NCBI RefSeq assembly: GCF_027596085.1
Contig: NC_072459.1
Coordinates: forward strand, 21,760,055-21,824,054
Direction: 5' to 3'
DNA from: Anoplopoma fimbria
Lineage: Eukaryota; Chordata; Actinopteri; Perciformes; Anoplopomatidae
DNA: 64,000 nt
Below, piece by piece: positions 12,044-25,690 of the stretch. A program made the position numbers and the translations under genes. Numbering within the stretch: the first letter of the stretch is position 1; each line of letters opens with the position of its first letter. A model generated the notes under the pieces. That model was not told where the DNA came from and did not search any database. It worked only from the letters and a program-made list of their open reading frames with translations.

Positions 12044-14126
12044 GTGAGTTTGTTTAAGTTTCTTTTTTTTTTTTTGGTTTTTTTTTTTTAAATCCTGCCT
12101 CGCACTTCCTTTATGCCCGAGTGCTAATGCGGCACCGTCACCCAGAGTGGTTACGGTTTATTTTGAATGCATGCGAACAGGTAGATGTGTGCGGATTGAT
12201 ACCTCACAGATGGGTTTCTCACCCGAGGTTTGTTTAAAGTGGCCAAAAAGTTAGACCCTAAACCTTAGTGATTTCCCACTATTGTATCAAAACACAATAA
12301 CCTCGCCTTCATCTCCCAGTCCTCCCAGTAATGACAGCTGCAGACTAATCAATGCTGGTGTTTTCCTGTTGGCTCCAGGCTCAACAAACAGTTAGACCTG
12401 GCTTCACCCATCATCAGGCCCCGTCCACCAGTAATGGCCTTTGTTTGTCTTTACTGGTGATAACAGCCACTCCAGTGGGCCATAAAGGAGCTCCCATTAC
12501 CATCCTCTACTGCAGCCCAGTGGAAGGTTATCCCTCACTAGTTAGAAGGATGTTTGTCCCCCTCAGTGATGACTGTCCGGCTGTGGGCGGCTGTGGCGTA
12601 GTGGAGAGCAAGGTAGTTCTCCAATCAGAGGGTCGGTGGTTCGATACCCGGCTTCGGCAGTCGATGTGTCCTTGGGCAAGACACTTAACCCCAAGTTGCT
12701 CCTGAAGGCTTGCCATCGGTGTGGACTGGATGATGAATGTTAGTTAGAGTCTGATGGTGGCACCTTGATGGTAGCCTGTCATCAGTGTGTGAATGGGTGA
12801 ATGATATGTAACATACTACTGACTGTAAGTCGCTTTGGATAAAAGCGTCTGCTAAATGACTGTAATGTAATGTAATGTCCCAGTGTCATGGCAGGTGCTG
12901 ATGTCGCCCGCCCCCCCCCTTATCAAAGTCACCACTCAGGTTCTTTCTGTTGTCCAGTACTGCTCTACATTGTTCCCAAACATCAGTTTTATTTAACATG
13001 TGGTTGAAGAAGACACTCTAATCGCAGTCAGTTTGGCAACATGAATTGGTATCGTGTGTTTCTTCTTGTCCGTTATGCAGAGGGAACTTGACACTCAGCA
13101 GAGCACAGCAACAAGAGAACACCATGTCAATCTTGTAATTTACGTGACATCTTTGTAAAAAGAGAATAAAAAGTCTTCGCAGGCTGTATGAGCCTACTTG
13201 CTGGCCTGATCTCGACAGTAAACATGGAGGACATGTGACTGGGGTTACCTCAGGCTTAAGCTGAGCTGAAAGTTGGACTAAGAAATACATTTATTTTGAA
13301 TGGGTGGATCTATGCTAAGGGATCTTTAAGCGATCAAAAGAATGTCCCCCCGAGACCCTTGCTGCCATCATGTGATGTGGGGTTTTCTTTTAAAAGGGCA
13401 ACGTCTCAAGAGATTAGAAAGACTTGAAAGTTATGACCTGATCACAGCACTGAGAAGCACTGAGAAGCACTTTTCAGGGTAAAAGGGATTGTGTTTTATG
13501 GAGCATGTGCCTACCTGGTGAAGTTGTGAAAGAGGATTGTGTGATTGTTACAGCAGCGTTTCATTTCCACATCAGCCGGCATGCAAGTTTGCACAGGCTG
13601 TGTAGAAGTCTTCCAGCGGACTGGAGGAGTACGTCAACCGGAGATACAGAATGACCATACAAATCCAACAAGGGTGATTCGGAAGGTTGGAAGGATTTTA
13701 ATTAATTAATAAGTAAAATGGTTAGGGGTTTTTGGTGTTTCCTTACTCATGCACCTATTAGTTCCTTGGATACTTTTTTTTTAAAGAGACACAGACACAG
13801 CTGATCACTATCAGCATACAAGTGAGGAACATGGACTCGTCCTCTCATACCCTGGCAATTACTGTGAGAGCAAACATTTACACAGTAAATTATTTTGCCT
13901 GGCTTCTCCAATTTCTCAGTAGCGATGAGCCTCCTCCTCCTCCTCCTCTTCTTCTTTTCTTTTTTTCCATAGCCCTCGATGGTAGTATGATAGATATCTC
14001 TATCCCGCTCCGGAGACCTCCATCTGGCCAGTTAAAAGCCCAGTGAACTGACTGCTTTGACCGCTAATGGGTCTTGCTGGCAGCTCAGTCCCTACTCCAG
14101 TCTCCACGGAGACGGGTCGAGAGGGA

Positions 14127-14166
<40 letters not shown>

Positions 14167-15277
14167 AATTGATCATCTCTGTGTGTTTGTTGGAGGGATA
14201 GACAAGGCGAGCTCTCCGCTCTCCCTTTCACAACCAACCCTCCCTTTCCTCCCAATGTTTCTCACACAGGCCTCTTAGGAGAGATTAGGTTGAAATGAAT
14301 GGTTACAATAAAGCACATGGTATAGCTTCCCGTAATTTCAAAGCACAAGTGTTAGCTATTCTAAACTTGATCTCGCTGTTATCTTTTTTCATTTTGATTG
14401 CAAGGCCTTTAGTGGAGCCGTAACAGGATCACACTGATCCCAGATGGATTTGACTAACATCTGGCTGAGCTTTGATTCAATAGTAGATCAATAGCAGATT
14501 CACTTTGTAACTTCTGTAATATTCCAGTGAGATGAGCATTGGTTAATTTTACAGTAGTGCTCAAATAATAAAGTGATCAGTCAAACATTTGACAGAACAT
14601 TAAAAAAAGAGGTGACCTCAGCGTTAAAGATGCCCTGGGGACTTTTCTTGGAAACAGGTAGGATTTGTTTGCCTTCAGTTTTTACTCTCCATAACACTCA
14701 TGTATTATAGATGCCTGACAGATGTTGTGCTTGGTCTTCTTCTTTGCCTTTGAGTGTCGCCACCAGTTCCACAGCTGATCAATTCAATTGTGGGCATTAA
14801 TGTGAATCGCTCTCATCACAAATGACATTTTGAGGCGCCAACCGTGAACCGCCATATGTCTGGCAAAGGACCTCTGTTGCCAGCCATTCTCCATCCTTCC
14901 CCCCCGTAATTCATCTCTTCTGTCCCTGTCAAATAAAGGCACACAATGAATTCATTAAAGAAAAGAAAAAAAAAAATTTCAGCGGGCGTTCTCCTCCCCT
15001 TCCTATTTTGTAAGGGCAAAGTTGCTGCATTCTGTTCTTAGCGCCGTCCAAGACGTTTCTGATTGGTTTAAAGAATATACCAGAATGACAATGTGTGGAG
15101 CTAGATCATTCTCCACAGTGCTGGGTCAGCCCTAAAGAAAGGTTTAGCTCCACACTGTTTCATTTCCTAATAAAAGGGTACTAGTTGATTCTAACCAGTG
15201 TCGAACATGTTTCTGCCAAACGCTGCGTGTTAGGTTCATATATTTAGTGGCCTCCTCCTTGTGCTCCCCTTCTCTAG
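12044..15277 (+). other. rab3d: RAB3D intron 1
   Basis: Inferred intron. It holds a SINE (12584-12878), a (GA)n run at 14129-14164, CT-rich tracts near 13930-13970, and otherwise unique DNA without exon-like features. Confidence 0.5.
12584..12878 (+). mobile_element. tRNA-derived SINE with L2-type 3' tail
   Basis: The 5' head resembles a tRNA, with an A-box-like TGGCGTAGTGGAGAGC and a B box GGTTCGATACC at 12638-12648. The body is unrelated to the tRNA, and the last ~55 bases (AAGTCGCTTTGGATAAAAGC onward, ending in TGTAATG repeats) are identical to the end of the LINE fragment at 26491-26866. That is the known pattern of SINEs mobilised by an L2-clade LINE through a shared tail. Confidence 0.85.
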
Positions 15278-18200
15278 ATGGCATCAAATGACTCGCGGCT
15301 CCAGCAGCAGCCCTCCCAGAAGGATGCGGCCGACCAGAACTTTGACTACATGTTCAAGCTGCTGATCATCGGCAACAGCAGCGTGGGGAAGACCTCCTTC
15401 CTGTTCCGCTACGCAGACGACTCCTTCACCTCCGCCTTCGTCAGTACCGTGGGCATCGACTTCAAGGTCAAGACCGTGTTCCGCAATGACAAGAGGATCA
15501 AGTTGCAGATCTGGGTGAGTGGTTTTGAAGATACGATACATTGGGTTTTTATTTTATTTTATTTAATTTTGTGATGTTTACTGGAAATGACAGACAATTT
15601 AGTCAACAGCAATTAGGTTGTCATTAGCAATTCTCAGCTCCCTGGTGATCTCCCTTCACCCACAAAGTAAAACATATTAGATCAAATTCATTTTCTGTTG
15701 GATTTTATTTGTTTGAGATTTGTTTGAGTGAGAGACGGTCCTGTAAATTGGTGCAGTTTTTGAGATAGTCATTTAAAAGTAATTTTTTATCATAAACATA
15801 ATTTTATCAATTCTCCATGAAAGAAAATTTACAATAATGTTTGTGTATGCTGTCAATTATAGTTCTAAGAAAGGAAGAAGATCAGAAACTGCCAGTCAGA
15901 CTTAAAAAAAAGTGCAGCATCTCGAGCTAGTAACCCTTATTGATTTTAACGTGATTGCCTCTCTCAATCTAATACACCTGAGCACTATGTGGATTTAAAT
16001 TTCTTGTTAGGAAAATAGATGCTGGACAGGGAGTTGAGGAAAGAGGAACTAAGCCCATGTGGAATTCTTGTTCACACCAAGAAGGAGTTTCTTTCGGGCA
16101 GCTTGGAGGTAGAAGGCTAACCAGCAGACATTTTTTAAATGCAAGGTTTACAAGAATCTAGAATCGTGGGTTTGGCCCTTGTGCAAGCTTAGCATGTCAA
16201 TTGTGCAAGTGTAAAGAAGCACGACTTCCTCATGGTTTCATAGACATTCTGACTCGCTACCCTTATCTTGCATCTTATGGTGTTTACTTGAATGTATAAA
16301 GAAGACGGATCTGCTGAGTAAACAAGTGAAGTCTTCTGGTTTCCATATTTTAGAACTGCAGGTATTTCGCATTTCATTATATCTGTAAGATTCCTTCTGC
16401 AGTTTTGAGGAAACCGAACCAAGCTGTGAACACATCACACATTAACACTTTTTAAATTGATGTGGCTTACTTATTCAAATACACTAAACTTATACATCAA
16501 ACTGATACGGAGCAACATTCACATTAATCCTGAGGCAAATATCTGGCTCTTTAGCTGCAAAGTGTTCCACTGCTTTCAATAGGGGCCAGGTTGATAACTG
16601 TGTATTTATTTTGTTTGTTGGAAAGGTACAATCTCGAGTGTTTTTAAAAAAATTAAATCAAAGACATACATCATAAAACAAAACAGCTGAGCTGTGGGAC
16701 GCAAAAAAGTTCCATAAAAGCCGAACAAAGATGGAAATTGGTCATAATTCTCTGTGGGTTGGTCACTTAAAGTGACTCCCTTCACGTTACACTGACTCAT
16801 TTGATCAGTTGTAGTTGTAGAAAATATTGATTATCTGCTTCAAATTGATGGTCTGTGGATTAAGATATTAATTTGCTAAATGCAGTTTTTAGTTGCAATT
16901 AATTTGCACATGATAAAATATTTTCAGTGGCCATGTTTTCGTTGCATATTTTGGTGGTTTGGTGTCTTCCTCACTTAAACAGATTAAAATACAGTAGTTA
17001 TTGCAGGAAATGTTTTGTGATTATATAGTGTGTGAGTAAAACACCTTCTTAAACAATAAAATAGCCCTCCAGTAAATACCAAGTTGGTATGGCTCATAAT
17101 GATTATTTTCAGGTGTTGATTCAGCCATTTTTGAGGCTGAAATCGTATCTTTTTGTTGCAGTTAGTGTTTGTGGTCTGTATAGCTGTGGTTCCTCTTTGC
17201 TTGTTGGTTTTTTTTCATTTGTGTTTACTGTTGAGCATATGTCGTCATGCAAATTTGTCAATGCCACATTTCACGAGTTTGTGGCCTTTTTTTGACCGAC
17301 GCTGCAGCAAGCAGTTACAGTAACTCACAATTTATAAAAACAGCTACGCAAGTAAAGGCCTTTACACACCAGAGGTGTGACGAATAAACAACACAACACA
17401 ACAGTGTGAAATACTCGCTTGTGAATATTCTATGTCCAGGGCATTTATTGTGAAAAGGAAGAACGGCAGGAGTGGATCTATTCTGTCCTTCCTTTGTCAA
17501 GATTGAAAGGAGTAATAAAGTTTCCCATCTTGTTTTGGACTACAGAGCCTATGTGTTGCTTCATAAATACGCAACTCAACGCCTTCAGCAAAACTTGATT
17601 GGTTGAAGTGGAGCAAACGCTGAGATAGATAAATCCTGTTCAGACAATAATGATGTAGCTTTTCTGTCGCTTTCTTTGTGAAAGCAACAACAACAGGTTG
17701 TAAAAATGTATTGACGTGTACAAAGAAAACTACTGCGATGTGTGAAGGCCTTAAGGTGGATGACAATTAGAAAGTTTTTAACAATCGCTGTTTAAAGTGG
17801 GACTCCACCAATTTGAGTAAAAGTAATTTTACTCATCATGAGGATTATTACAAAGCCAGGGAAAACAGTTGTTTAATGTTTCGGTGGCCCTTTAAAATAA
17901 ACCAATAGTGATGTCATCAGGGTTATTTCAGCTTTGGCTTGGATACCTTTACAAAGCTTTACAAACCAAGTATGACAGTTTAAAATATACATATGAGAGA
18001 GTCCAACAAAAAAAACATGATCGATTTTCTGAATTTTACCCAATCTAGGTACAAAAAGTCTGGATATCTCAGCCTCTGTCCAGTCGATTTTGTCTATTCC
18101 TTTTTTTATATCTACGGAAGCACAATATGAAATTACTGGAGAACCTCTTCAAAGAAATAATGCACTTTTTCCCTTTCTTTCAGGGAGTTAGTTAAGGAGA

Positions 18201-18476
18201 TTGGTACCACTGTCGTGTCAAAGGCTAGAAAAGGCTAGCTTTAGCCCGATCAGCTCCCCTGACAGTGTAAATAATACAAAAAAAAACTACACTGTATTAT
18301 AAAGTGTATCCTTCATTTTTCTCCAGCCCACATTACTCACAATACACTACAAATACTGTTGATATACATGGTTAAGGCTGTTCAAACAGATGATTCACTT
18401 GAACCAACAACGTGTGAGCAACTGTATGATATGCAAACGGTGACAAAGATGAATCAGCAGCAGAGGAGCCCACACC

Positions 18477-18567
<91 letters not shown>

Positions 18568-19063
18568 ACCCGAACATGTGTCCCTTATTAAATGACGTGC
18601 ATTATCAGCGGTGTGTGTGTGTGATATCCCAACAGCTTAGAAAGAGGAGGAGGACGAAATAATGAACTGTAACGACTCTACAGTGTGTGTTAGGTGATCG
18701 TGCGATCCGTTTGGTTTTGAGAAGGGAATGATGGGAAACCACAAAGAGACCTGGTATTTCCTAAGCGCAGGAAGCAGAGGAAGCTCCCTATCAGCATCTG
18801 ATGGGGACATAATGAAGATATACTGCAGCGCCATGCAGCAGTGTATTTAAAAAGGGCGTGGGACCTCGTGGCCCAGTCCTCCCTTTCGTGGTGTTAATAA
18901 TCAACTGAAATATCCTGGCTGTTAAACTCATGTTGGAACACCATCTGTAAGAGATTTCACCAGGTCCTTACAGAGGGACTATTTGTTGATGATCCCACTG
19001 CACAGCTGCTGGCCTCCGCTTTGTGCATCATGGAAACAGGCTGCTTGATAACACACCACATGG

Positions 19064-19134
<71 letters not shown>

Positions 19135-22100
19135 GAATATGCCGAGCTAAAGCGTATGTTCCCACTGTGTACACATATTGTTTACATCCCCTTTTTTTTT
19201 TTTTTTTGGTGTCATGGAAATCTATCTCTGATCTTTGAGCAAACGCACACACCTTTGGCACACTTGGCGTGTTGTGCTCGGTAGCCCAGGGGACGCTGCT
19301 TTGTGTTGGCGTGCTGATAGAAACGCAGGTGACGCATGTTTTTTTTAAAGAGCAGGGTCCCCGTGACGTCTCTGACCAAGCAGGGGCCTGATGTAAACCC
19401 TGTCGCCGTATATCATCAAACATATACACACACAAGAGGGAGAGGCTTTTGTTTACTGGCTATGGTTGATCATAGCAACCTCGCTGAGACTGTCTATTTG
19501 GTTAGACGCCCCATTACGCTGCCAAATATTGGTTCACCTCTGCGTTGATGAGATAAAATGATGGACCTGGAATATTTGGCACTTTAATGAAACACAAAAT
19601 ATGACCCAACAGAAAGCAGAGTCCGACTGTGACATTGGAAAGAATGAAAAGAACATAACAAGGGTAAGCAATGTTGTCTCCGATAGAAGGATTTAATTTG
19701 TACTTTTTTTTTTTAAAAGTCAAATGGATGTAGAGCAGTCCTGGCTGTAATGGAACATTCATAACCCTCGATGGCCTCTCAGGTTACCTGGGCAACCCAC
19801 TACTCCTCCTCCTCACTGTGAGGGAAAACAGCAGACAAACACACAGAACCACACACTGAGGGCCCCGGATGCAAATGAAGGACTCAGACAGGTTACCAAG
19901 TAACCCTTCAGCCTACCTGTTTCGAGCCGCCGACCGTGACATCACGGATTCAATTAGGAGATGCCTCTGATAAACTTGTTGCGGGCGCGGGGCGACGCCT
20001 CCCCTGACTCTGTGAGATGCTCTCACTTCTGTTATCTTCTGTGTGTTTTCCTTCCTGCCAGCTGGTTATTGATGCAAGCCAGACGTCCTGGTTTTGATGA
20101 GAAGTAATCGTTGCGGCAGCTCCTATCTAAACGCCATCCTCTGGTGGTTTGTGTGGAGGGGAGCGAGTGGTGTTTCAGTGGTTTGATGCCAAGTGGTATG
20201 GAAAGAGAGAGAGGAATGAATTGCCTTGGCATCATATTCCACAGACAGTACAGAGGATCCATTACTATCTTTTTTACCTTCTATTAATTAAACCAGACAT
20301 AAACCTGACTTGAATCCAATTTGAAAATGCCTTTAATAACTCACTCATCTTTACCAATGATTTACTAGACGGGTGATTCCTAACCAGAGGTAGTGAAGCT
20401 GCCAGATTGAAGAGTAACATACAATTTAACACCTGAACACTACTTGTTGTGAGTGAGAGTGTGTGAAACCACGGCTGGGGTCAATAGTCTTTTTTTTGCT
20501 TAGTAAAGTTTCTAACTGAGTGAAATTACGTTGCGGCCATGATGAGAGCTGGTAGAACTCCTTTAAATGCTAAGGAAAGGTGCTTCAATGCTTCCTTTCT
20601 TGTCTCCTTAAGCATAGGCTACGCTTAAGGACAACCCTTTGCTAAATAAGGGGAGAAAATGCCCTCCCATGATTCCTTGCGGGAGCACCACGGTAGACTT
20701 AAGTCAATAAACATCTGCCGTGTGGATTGCAGTCGGATACTCTTAGCACTGCATCGGCCATTTCCTAAATCCTTATGAGTTATCCTTGACATGTTTCCTT
20801 GACCTCATGACGTTTTCCTCAAATGTCAAGAAAAGACATACCACGTCATTTTTTCGACTCGCAAGGAAGCGTGCAGTAGTGACGTCTTAATAGTTAGCTA
20901 AAAGTCAAGGATCAATGATTCAAATTTCCTCCATTTTCTCATACTTTTAGCTAACTAATAGCGATAGGATACATGTTTTAAAAGTGTTAGTATGAATCCA
21001 GACTTGACCAAACCTGTCTAAATCTTGACAGTCTAAATGTACAAAAAATGATTGCAACAATATCCACTTTTATATAATCAATATTGTTCAATAACTTCCA
21101 GTTTAAAACAAGTTGAAACATGTTTGGAATATGATAGGTGTTGTTGTTGAATGGGTGTTTGGGGAAAACAATGTTGGGAAGTACTAAACTCCACCACTCT
21201 ATATGTTCACTCTAAAATAACATACATCTGCCTTCTGCAAGATGTTTCTGAATTAGTATGACATTTAGGTAGACCACTCCCTCTAATAGCTAAATGTTGG
21301 ATCTACTCCACATGTACTGTTTCAGTATGATAGAAGTATTGCAGCAACAGACCATAGTTTTGACAATATTGCCCCCTTGTGGTTTCAAATCATAAAACAG
21401 GTACTGAGTTATCACAGGGAATTAAAGTTTCTTTTAGTTTGTTTTATAGACCTTGATAAATATAAAGTTTGTGAAGTGTATAGAAATATATTTGTGTATG
21501 TGTGTACGTGCAGGACACAGCGGGACAAGAGCGCTACCGCACCATCACCACAGCCTACTACAGAGGAGCCATGGGCTTCTTGCTCATGTATGACATCACC
21601 AACCAGGACTCCTTCAACGCAGTTCAGGACTGGTGAGTCAGACATTTTTAAACACTCTGGTTTTTTAATAATATCTCCAGGAGATATTGGGTTTTTTAAG
21701 TCCCATTTTTTCCATTTACTTAGATTATGAAGCCCTTTTGCTCATAAGGCTGGAAGTGTGAGATGTTAAAGCAAGCAATCTATTGTTTTCATGGATTCCT
21801 TTGCCTACCTATCCATAAAAACAATTTCCATTTCTTTCTACAATTTTTGCAAAACATTTTGTTTCCCACTACTTTCCTTCAGGTTTTACCCACTCTTCAC
21901 CAACTGTGCTACAAGACCAATACGCTAAATATTTAGCACTATTTTCACATAACTGGTTGCCAGATTCTAGCATTGTGCAGTTGAAACCAAAATGAGATGA
22001 CATGCGTAAAACAAAGTGATGCTTTTTTTATTATTAGTGGCACTGCAGACACTTTTAAATAAGTGCCTTCCACCCTTAAGTGCATATCTAGTTGCTGTTT

Positions 22101-22741
22101 TTGCATGAAAGTATCTGATTTGTTTGGTTCTACGTTGCTTTTTTTTTTTTTTTTTTTTAAAGCTTTCAATCAAGTAGACTGTGATATTGTCCGACAGGGC
22201 GACGCAGATCAAGACGTACTCATGGGACAATGCTCAGGTGATCCTTGTTGGGAACAAGTGTGACCTGGAGGACGACCGGTTCATACCCACGGAGGACGGC
22301 CAGAGACTGTCAGAGGATCTAGGTAGAATATCTTTTTGCTCACGTAGTTTTGTTTTGACTTCTACCTGCTAGCTTCTGCCAACATATATTTTAGTACAGT
22401 ACTGCTTATTTCAGCAAGCATGCATCTACTGTGTTTTTTTCGTAGTAGATGAAACGAAACCATCTTTGCTAAACCCCTCAGGTTTCCAGTTCTTCGAGGC
22501 CAGCGCCAAGGACAACATCAACGTGAAGCAGGTGTTTGAGCGACTCGTGGACGTCATCTGCGAGAAGATGAACGAGAGCATGGAGGGGGACATCAACCTC
22601 GTGTCCAACCACAGGAACCAGGCCCTTAAAGACTCGCCATCAGAGAGCCACGGGGTTGCGCTTGCTAAACCGTCCGCCCTCCTACCCTCCTACCAACTCC
22701 CCCAACACACCAACACACACACAAACACACACATATACTGA
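15278..22741 (+). CDS. rab3d: Ras-related protein Rab-3D, C-terminus frameshifted as assembled
   Basis: Exons 15278-15514, 21514-21632, 22198-22322 and 22482-22741, all GT-AG with matching phases. GTPase motifs are all present: P-loop GNSSVGKT (about residues 31-38), switch [22 protein letters not shown] and EASAK. RAB3 isoforms control docking of secretory vesicles at the plasma membrane. Read literally the frame runs to TGA at 22739-22741 (246 residues) and ends in a His/Thr tail encoded by CA-repeat-like DNA, with no cysteines. One extra G in the GGGG at 22652-22655 would instead end the protein in GGCAC with TAA at 22666-22668 (222 residues; human has 219), restoring the CxC geranylgeranylation motif needed for membrane attachment. 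A missing base in the assembly is the simplest explanation; an allele lacking the motif is the alternative. Assignment to RAB3D rather than another RAB3 rests on synteny with EPOR and TMEM205. Confidence 0.92.
15515..21513 (+). other. rab3d: RAB3D intron 2 (6 kb)
   Basis: Long intron separating the P-loop exon from the DTAGQE exon. It contains (CA)n runs at 18480-18565 and 19065-19132, a T run near 19192-19208, and a CTCF-like motif at 21368-21382. No coding exon of another gene was recognised on either strand. Confidence 0.6.
21368..21382 (-). promoter_or_regulatory. CTCF-like motif
   Basis: Minus strand reads CCACAAGGGGGCAAT, close to the CTCF core. It faces the plus-oriented motif at 8645, a convergent arrangement. 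Motif evidence only. Confidence 0.35.
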
Positions 22742-22749
22742 TAATCATA

Positions 22750-22970
22750 CAGTACCAGTCAAAAGTTTGGACACACTTTCTCATTCAACTACTTTGAAGA
22801 ATCTAAAATATAAAACATATTCTGGTTTGTTGAGCATTTGTTTGTTTACCACATAATTCCATATGTGTTCCTTCATAGTTTGGATGTCTTCAATATTAAT
22901 CTACAATGTAGAAAAAAATAAAGAAAAACCATTGAATGAGAAGGTGTGTCCAAACTTTTGACTGGTACTG
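22750..22970. mobile_element. Tc1/mariner-type MITE, copy 1
   Basis: 221 bp bounded by TA dinucleotides, with terminal inverted repeats of about 39 bp starting CAGTACCAGTCAAAAGTTTG and differing at one position. The interior has no transposase frame, so it is a non-autonomous element. Its relative in opposite orientation is at 33192-33403. It sits just after the RAB3D stop, inside the likely 3' UTR. Confidence 0.9.
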
Positions 22971-23434
22971 TACATGAAAACCTTCCCTCTCTGTGCCTCA
23001 AACACGTAAAAGTGCCACACCTCTTCCTCTCTCCAGCCACGCCCAGCTCTGCTTTGTCCACACAGCCCAGCAAGAACCCCCCCCCCCCCCAAAAGGCCTG
23101 TCTTTCAGTCTTTTACCTTAAAGGGGCCCACTTCCTGTCTCTGTTTTCAGCCCATCAGCTCTGGGGTGAGCTGATAGTCCACCAAAGCCTGTCCTGTGCT
23201 CCGTCCACCCCACCCACCTCAACCGCCCTTGACCACTGCTGCTACCTTATCTGAAACATTTGTTCAGTGGCTTAAATTTTTCTGAAACAAATATTTGTGC
23301 AGATAGCTTGAAGCTAGTGATTCCAAATAGTGGCTGTAGGTGGCTTTGCTCTAGGCATTCATTGTTTTGTTTGAGATCCACACAGTACATGCGCTTAAAT
23401 TCAAATTATGTCTCGACGGAAGTCGGCTTAACAG

Positions 23435-23700
23435 AACAGATGGACGTTTTGGGATATTCGCTTATTTGCTATCTTGTCAAGCGTTACAAGAGAAGATTGA
23501 TACTGCTGATTAGCCTAGCTTAGCATGAGGACTTTTATTTCTTGAATGGATAACTAAACAAGACACACATTTGGCTTTTGGTACCTTTAGATGGAGCCGG
23601 GCTAGCAGTCTCCCCCACGTTTCCAGTCTTAATGCTAAGCTAAGCTAGCCGGCTGCTGGCTGTGGCTTCATATTTACTGTGCAGAAGTGAAAGCGGTAAA
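23435..23700 (-). repeat. Old dispersed teleost repeat
   Basis: Contains GATTAGCCTAGCTTAGCATG and, further on, CCCCACGTTTCCAGTCTTAA followed by GCTAAGCTAAGCTAGCC, phrases I recognise from a very abundant fish interspersed repeat. Boundaries and family are uncertain. Confidence 0.5.
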
Positions 23701-24255
23701 CATTTTCTTTAAAGAAATCAAATTTCAATTAACTGTTGAATGCATTTTGCGTTGTCTCTAAATTTCTTTAAATAGGGACATATCAACACAGCCCAGCCAA
23801 ATCAGTTGTGAAAATAACAATATGCCCTCATGTGGTTGTTTCTTGGGTTAAAATCATTATCAGGGGCTGATAATGTCTCACCTACCCTAGAAGATGTATC
23901 TGTTGTGAGAGGTGAACTTCTTATCATCTATCACTTATTATGTCATTCCAACATGAGTCAAGATGATAAACAAAAAAACAAAACAGAATGCCATAATCCC
24001 CCTCATCTTAACCTGAATCTAATTGCCAGTCTATTGCTGCCCTTTGCCTTCTTCATCGCCTCTCAGAAGCTACTGAAGCCTTTTGCTGTGCACTAACGTT
24101 GAGACCTGCTCTTCTCATGCGCTGCTGTGCTTTAACACCGTTGACACTTGTACTTGTCACTTGACCGACCTCGTTGCATGGCCTCGCTCACTTCTTTGTG
24201 CCACTCCGTCTTTAATGCCTTCTCTTGCAAAAAAACACATGCATGCATTCACCGC

Positions 24256-24363
<108 letters not shown>

Positions 24364-24501
24364 ACTCCCACAAACTGCAGCACTGCAAAAGAGTTGGCAT
24401 GGAAAACCTACTATGCTTAATAACTGAGTATCTACAAAGTGGTGAATTATCTTTTCCTTTGTGTTTACTGACATAATGACTGTTATGTGGAAATGCAGCA
24501 C

Positions 24502-24540
<39 letters not shown>

Positions 24541-25661
24541 AAGAACACTGATCTCTGTGAAGGATACGTGTAGGCCTTAACTGTGCTGTTCATCAGCAAA
24601 AACAAAGATCTGTAGCAGAATATTGGTTAAATATTCTCTATACGATATTCAGAGCATTATAACCATAAAGATAAAGTGTGGTAACGTCTACCTGAGCAGA
24701 GAATGAAGTCACTTTCCCTCTGTGTGTGTTGTTATTCGAGCTTATCTGGACTTTATCGGCGTATCCGGTCTTGCCGTGCATGCCTTGTAGTGCATGTTAG
24801 TGCATGTGAGCGTGCCCTCCTGGCTAGCTCGCCGCTGTCGATCTGCACTGCGCTCATACGGTTGTTAGAGCTGATGACGCCTGTCGACCGAGGCTTCGTC
24901 ATGGAAGCGTAGCACCCAAACTGTCGGTTGTGGAAAAAAAAAGCAGACTTTTTTTTTTGCTATTATTTTCTGTTAATTGTCATTTACAGTGCCATTGTCC
25001 ATGTGCCGACTACTGACTTGTCAGTTAATATGTCAACCTTAACCTCTGCACCACAATAGCTATTGTACAAGCCTGTGGTCAGTTGTGTGATGCTGGAAAG
25101 TGATAGTTTTACAGATATCAGATAGCTGATATTATCACCTCATCTGCAGCACTTTGATGCAATGCTTTAACATGAGGAAGCTGTGTGCAAGGCTCTTAAC
25201 ACTACATTTGTATTTCAACATGTACGCGCTGTGCAGGTTTGCAGTGTATAAATGGAATGGATGGGCATCACAGAGCATATGATATTTGTGATGGTTTTGC
25301 AATAAGAGCTTACAAGGGCGGCTGCTGCTTGAATGCGTTGATTGTGCTACACTGTCCACTCATATTGAATTTTTAACCACTTTGTCACGTATCTGCCATA
25401 TTGAAATACTACTGACTGACGCTTTTGTACATTTTAACATCCAGAGCTGTTAGTCTGGGGTGTGTTCTTCCTCTCTTTTGTTTATGGTCTATTTGTTTTC
25501 ATGCATAGCATTCCTGATTGGTTGCTTTCTAAAAGAGGGAAGATCTGATCATTGTGTCCCTTTTATTTAAGGTTCTGAATGTGTTGGATGAAAGCATTGT
25601 GGGGAAAAAAATGCATCCTATAAACAAGAATAAATTGAGTATGTTGAAATGTGTATATGAA

Positions 25662-25667
25662 AATAAA
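25662..25667 (+). terminator. rab3d: Candidate RAB3D poly(A) signal
   Basis: AATAAA followed within 30 bp by a G/T-containing stretch (GAGTGTAATG). Another AATAAA-like copy lies at 25629. Confidence 0.4.
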
Positions 25668-25690
25668 GAATATATTCATTACAAAAAGGG

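Noticed and set aside
12584..12660. Genuine tRNA gene
   Set aside because: A and B boxes are present but there is no cloverleaf 3' half; the sequence continues into a SINE body with an L2 tail.
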